A DNA stretch of 64,000 nucleotides from assembly GCA_038380795.1 (NCBI GenBank), contig CM076266.1, positions 34,174,145-34,238,144 on the forward strand. Reading direction: 5' to 3'. The notes beneath the pieces are model-generated. The model worked only from the letters and a program-made list of their open reading frames with translations, was not told where the DNA came from and did no database searches. Of the stretch, positions 63,601-64,000 are shown piece by piece. The position numbers and the translations under genes were made by a program. This DNA is from Pyrocephalus nanus (Eukaryota; Chordata; Aves; Passeriformes; Tyrannidae). Numbering within the stretch: the first letter of the stretch is position 1; each line of letters begins with the position of its first letter.

Positions 63601-64000
63601 CTGTTTATTACAATGCAAACCAGCAGCCTCTTGTCCAAATCTCTCCATCAGAAAACAAGATACAACTTCAAAAGAGGGTTTATACTAGAAAACCCCCTCT
63701 GAATATTAAAACTGCTTTCTTAAGAACAAAGGAAAAAAAATAGGTTTAATTTACTCTTTGATTTTTACTTCATAGTGGTTGTCTTATGTATTTACTTTTA
63801 TGCTGTAATTGAAAAAGCAGATGGACAGTTCATTCAAATGAAAGCCATGAAAATTTCCTCAGCTTCTTTTGTTCTTGTTGACCTTGTTTACTCAGTTTGT
63901 TTATTATGGGAGGTAGTAAGTTATGAAGATAGAGGGAGATAATTGCTGTGTTTCCCAATACTGTTACCCATTGTTGCACCAGGGATCAATATTTAATGGG
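60700..64000. other. AT-rich non-coding DNA, no gene seen
   Basis: Only short runs of A or C and short open frames. No transposon, RNA gene or exon could be supported. Confidence 0.6.
61084..61105. repeat. Short (CCAA)n repeat
   Basis: ACAAACCAACCAACCAACTG: three to four CCAA units, shortly after a C8 run at 61039. Confidence 0.65.

Noticed and set aside
63906..63932. GGAGGTAGTAAGTTATGAAG resembles the let-7 mature sequence.
   Set aside because: It differs at several positions including the first base, and no complementary arm able to form the precursor hairpin lies within about 80 nt on either side.
1..64000. CRISPR arrays, tRNA or rRNA genes, retroviral LTR pairs or an intact transposase.
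   Set aside because: I looked for regularly spaced direct repeats, tRNA T-loop sequences (GGTTCGAATCC type), paired long terminal repeats and long enzyme-like frames and saw none; diverged copies could still be missed by eye.

Overview
The window looks like nuclear DNA of a bird, mostly intergenic or deep-intronic sequence. It is AT-rich, contains many homopolymer runs and has no long reading frame of a recognisable family. Its clearest interspersed repeats are CR1 LINE tails of the avian type, where the phrases around 'gggtcccttccaac' and 'ctgcccagggaagc' are diagnostic. Three degraded MIR-like SINE fragments add older vertebrate repeat material. There are no bacterial-style operons, no CRISPR arrays, no rRNA or tRNA genes that I can see, and no intact retroviral or transposase gene. 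The exact bird cannot be named from the sequence alone.

Layout. From 1 to 14 kb the sequence is unique and AT-rich, with poly(T) runs; the longest is at 10.94-10.99 kb. At 14.08-14.36 kb a short antisense CR1 tail is followed by an antisense MIR-like fragment, and a second MIR-like piece lies near 19.05 kb. The best gene candidate is on the minus strand at 22.41-21.41 kb: a 92-nt internal exon and a terminal exon with good splice sites, a reading frame that stays open across the junction, and an AATAAA signal followed by GT-rich sequence. From 28.3 to 37.7 kb there are three further CR1 fragments, and two of them form a widely spaced inverted pair. From 39.8 to 41.3 kb there are long T, TG and pyrimidine tracts. 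From 44 to 53 kb the DNA is mostly featureless, with small tandem repeats. From 53.9 to 57.9 kb the base composition shifts to more GC and CpG, with an inverted pair of octamer-like motifs, an exon-like segment and a homeodomain-site-rich block; this resembles a regulatory or conserved non-coding region. A compact CpG-rich patch lies at 60.06-60.45 kb. The last 3.5 kb are ordinary AT-rich DNA.

No set of genes working together can be described. The short reading frames in the window are mostly what chance gives in AT-rich DNA, and the longest (152 codons at 30.13-30.59 kb) largely runs antisense through a CR1 tail. I did not find an undescribed multi-gene system. The items most worth testing are the minus-strand transcript at 21.4-22.4 kb, the 54-57.5 kb cluster and the CpG patch at 60.1-60.4 kb.
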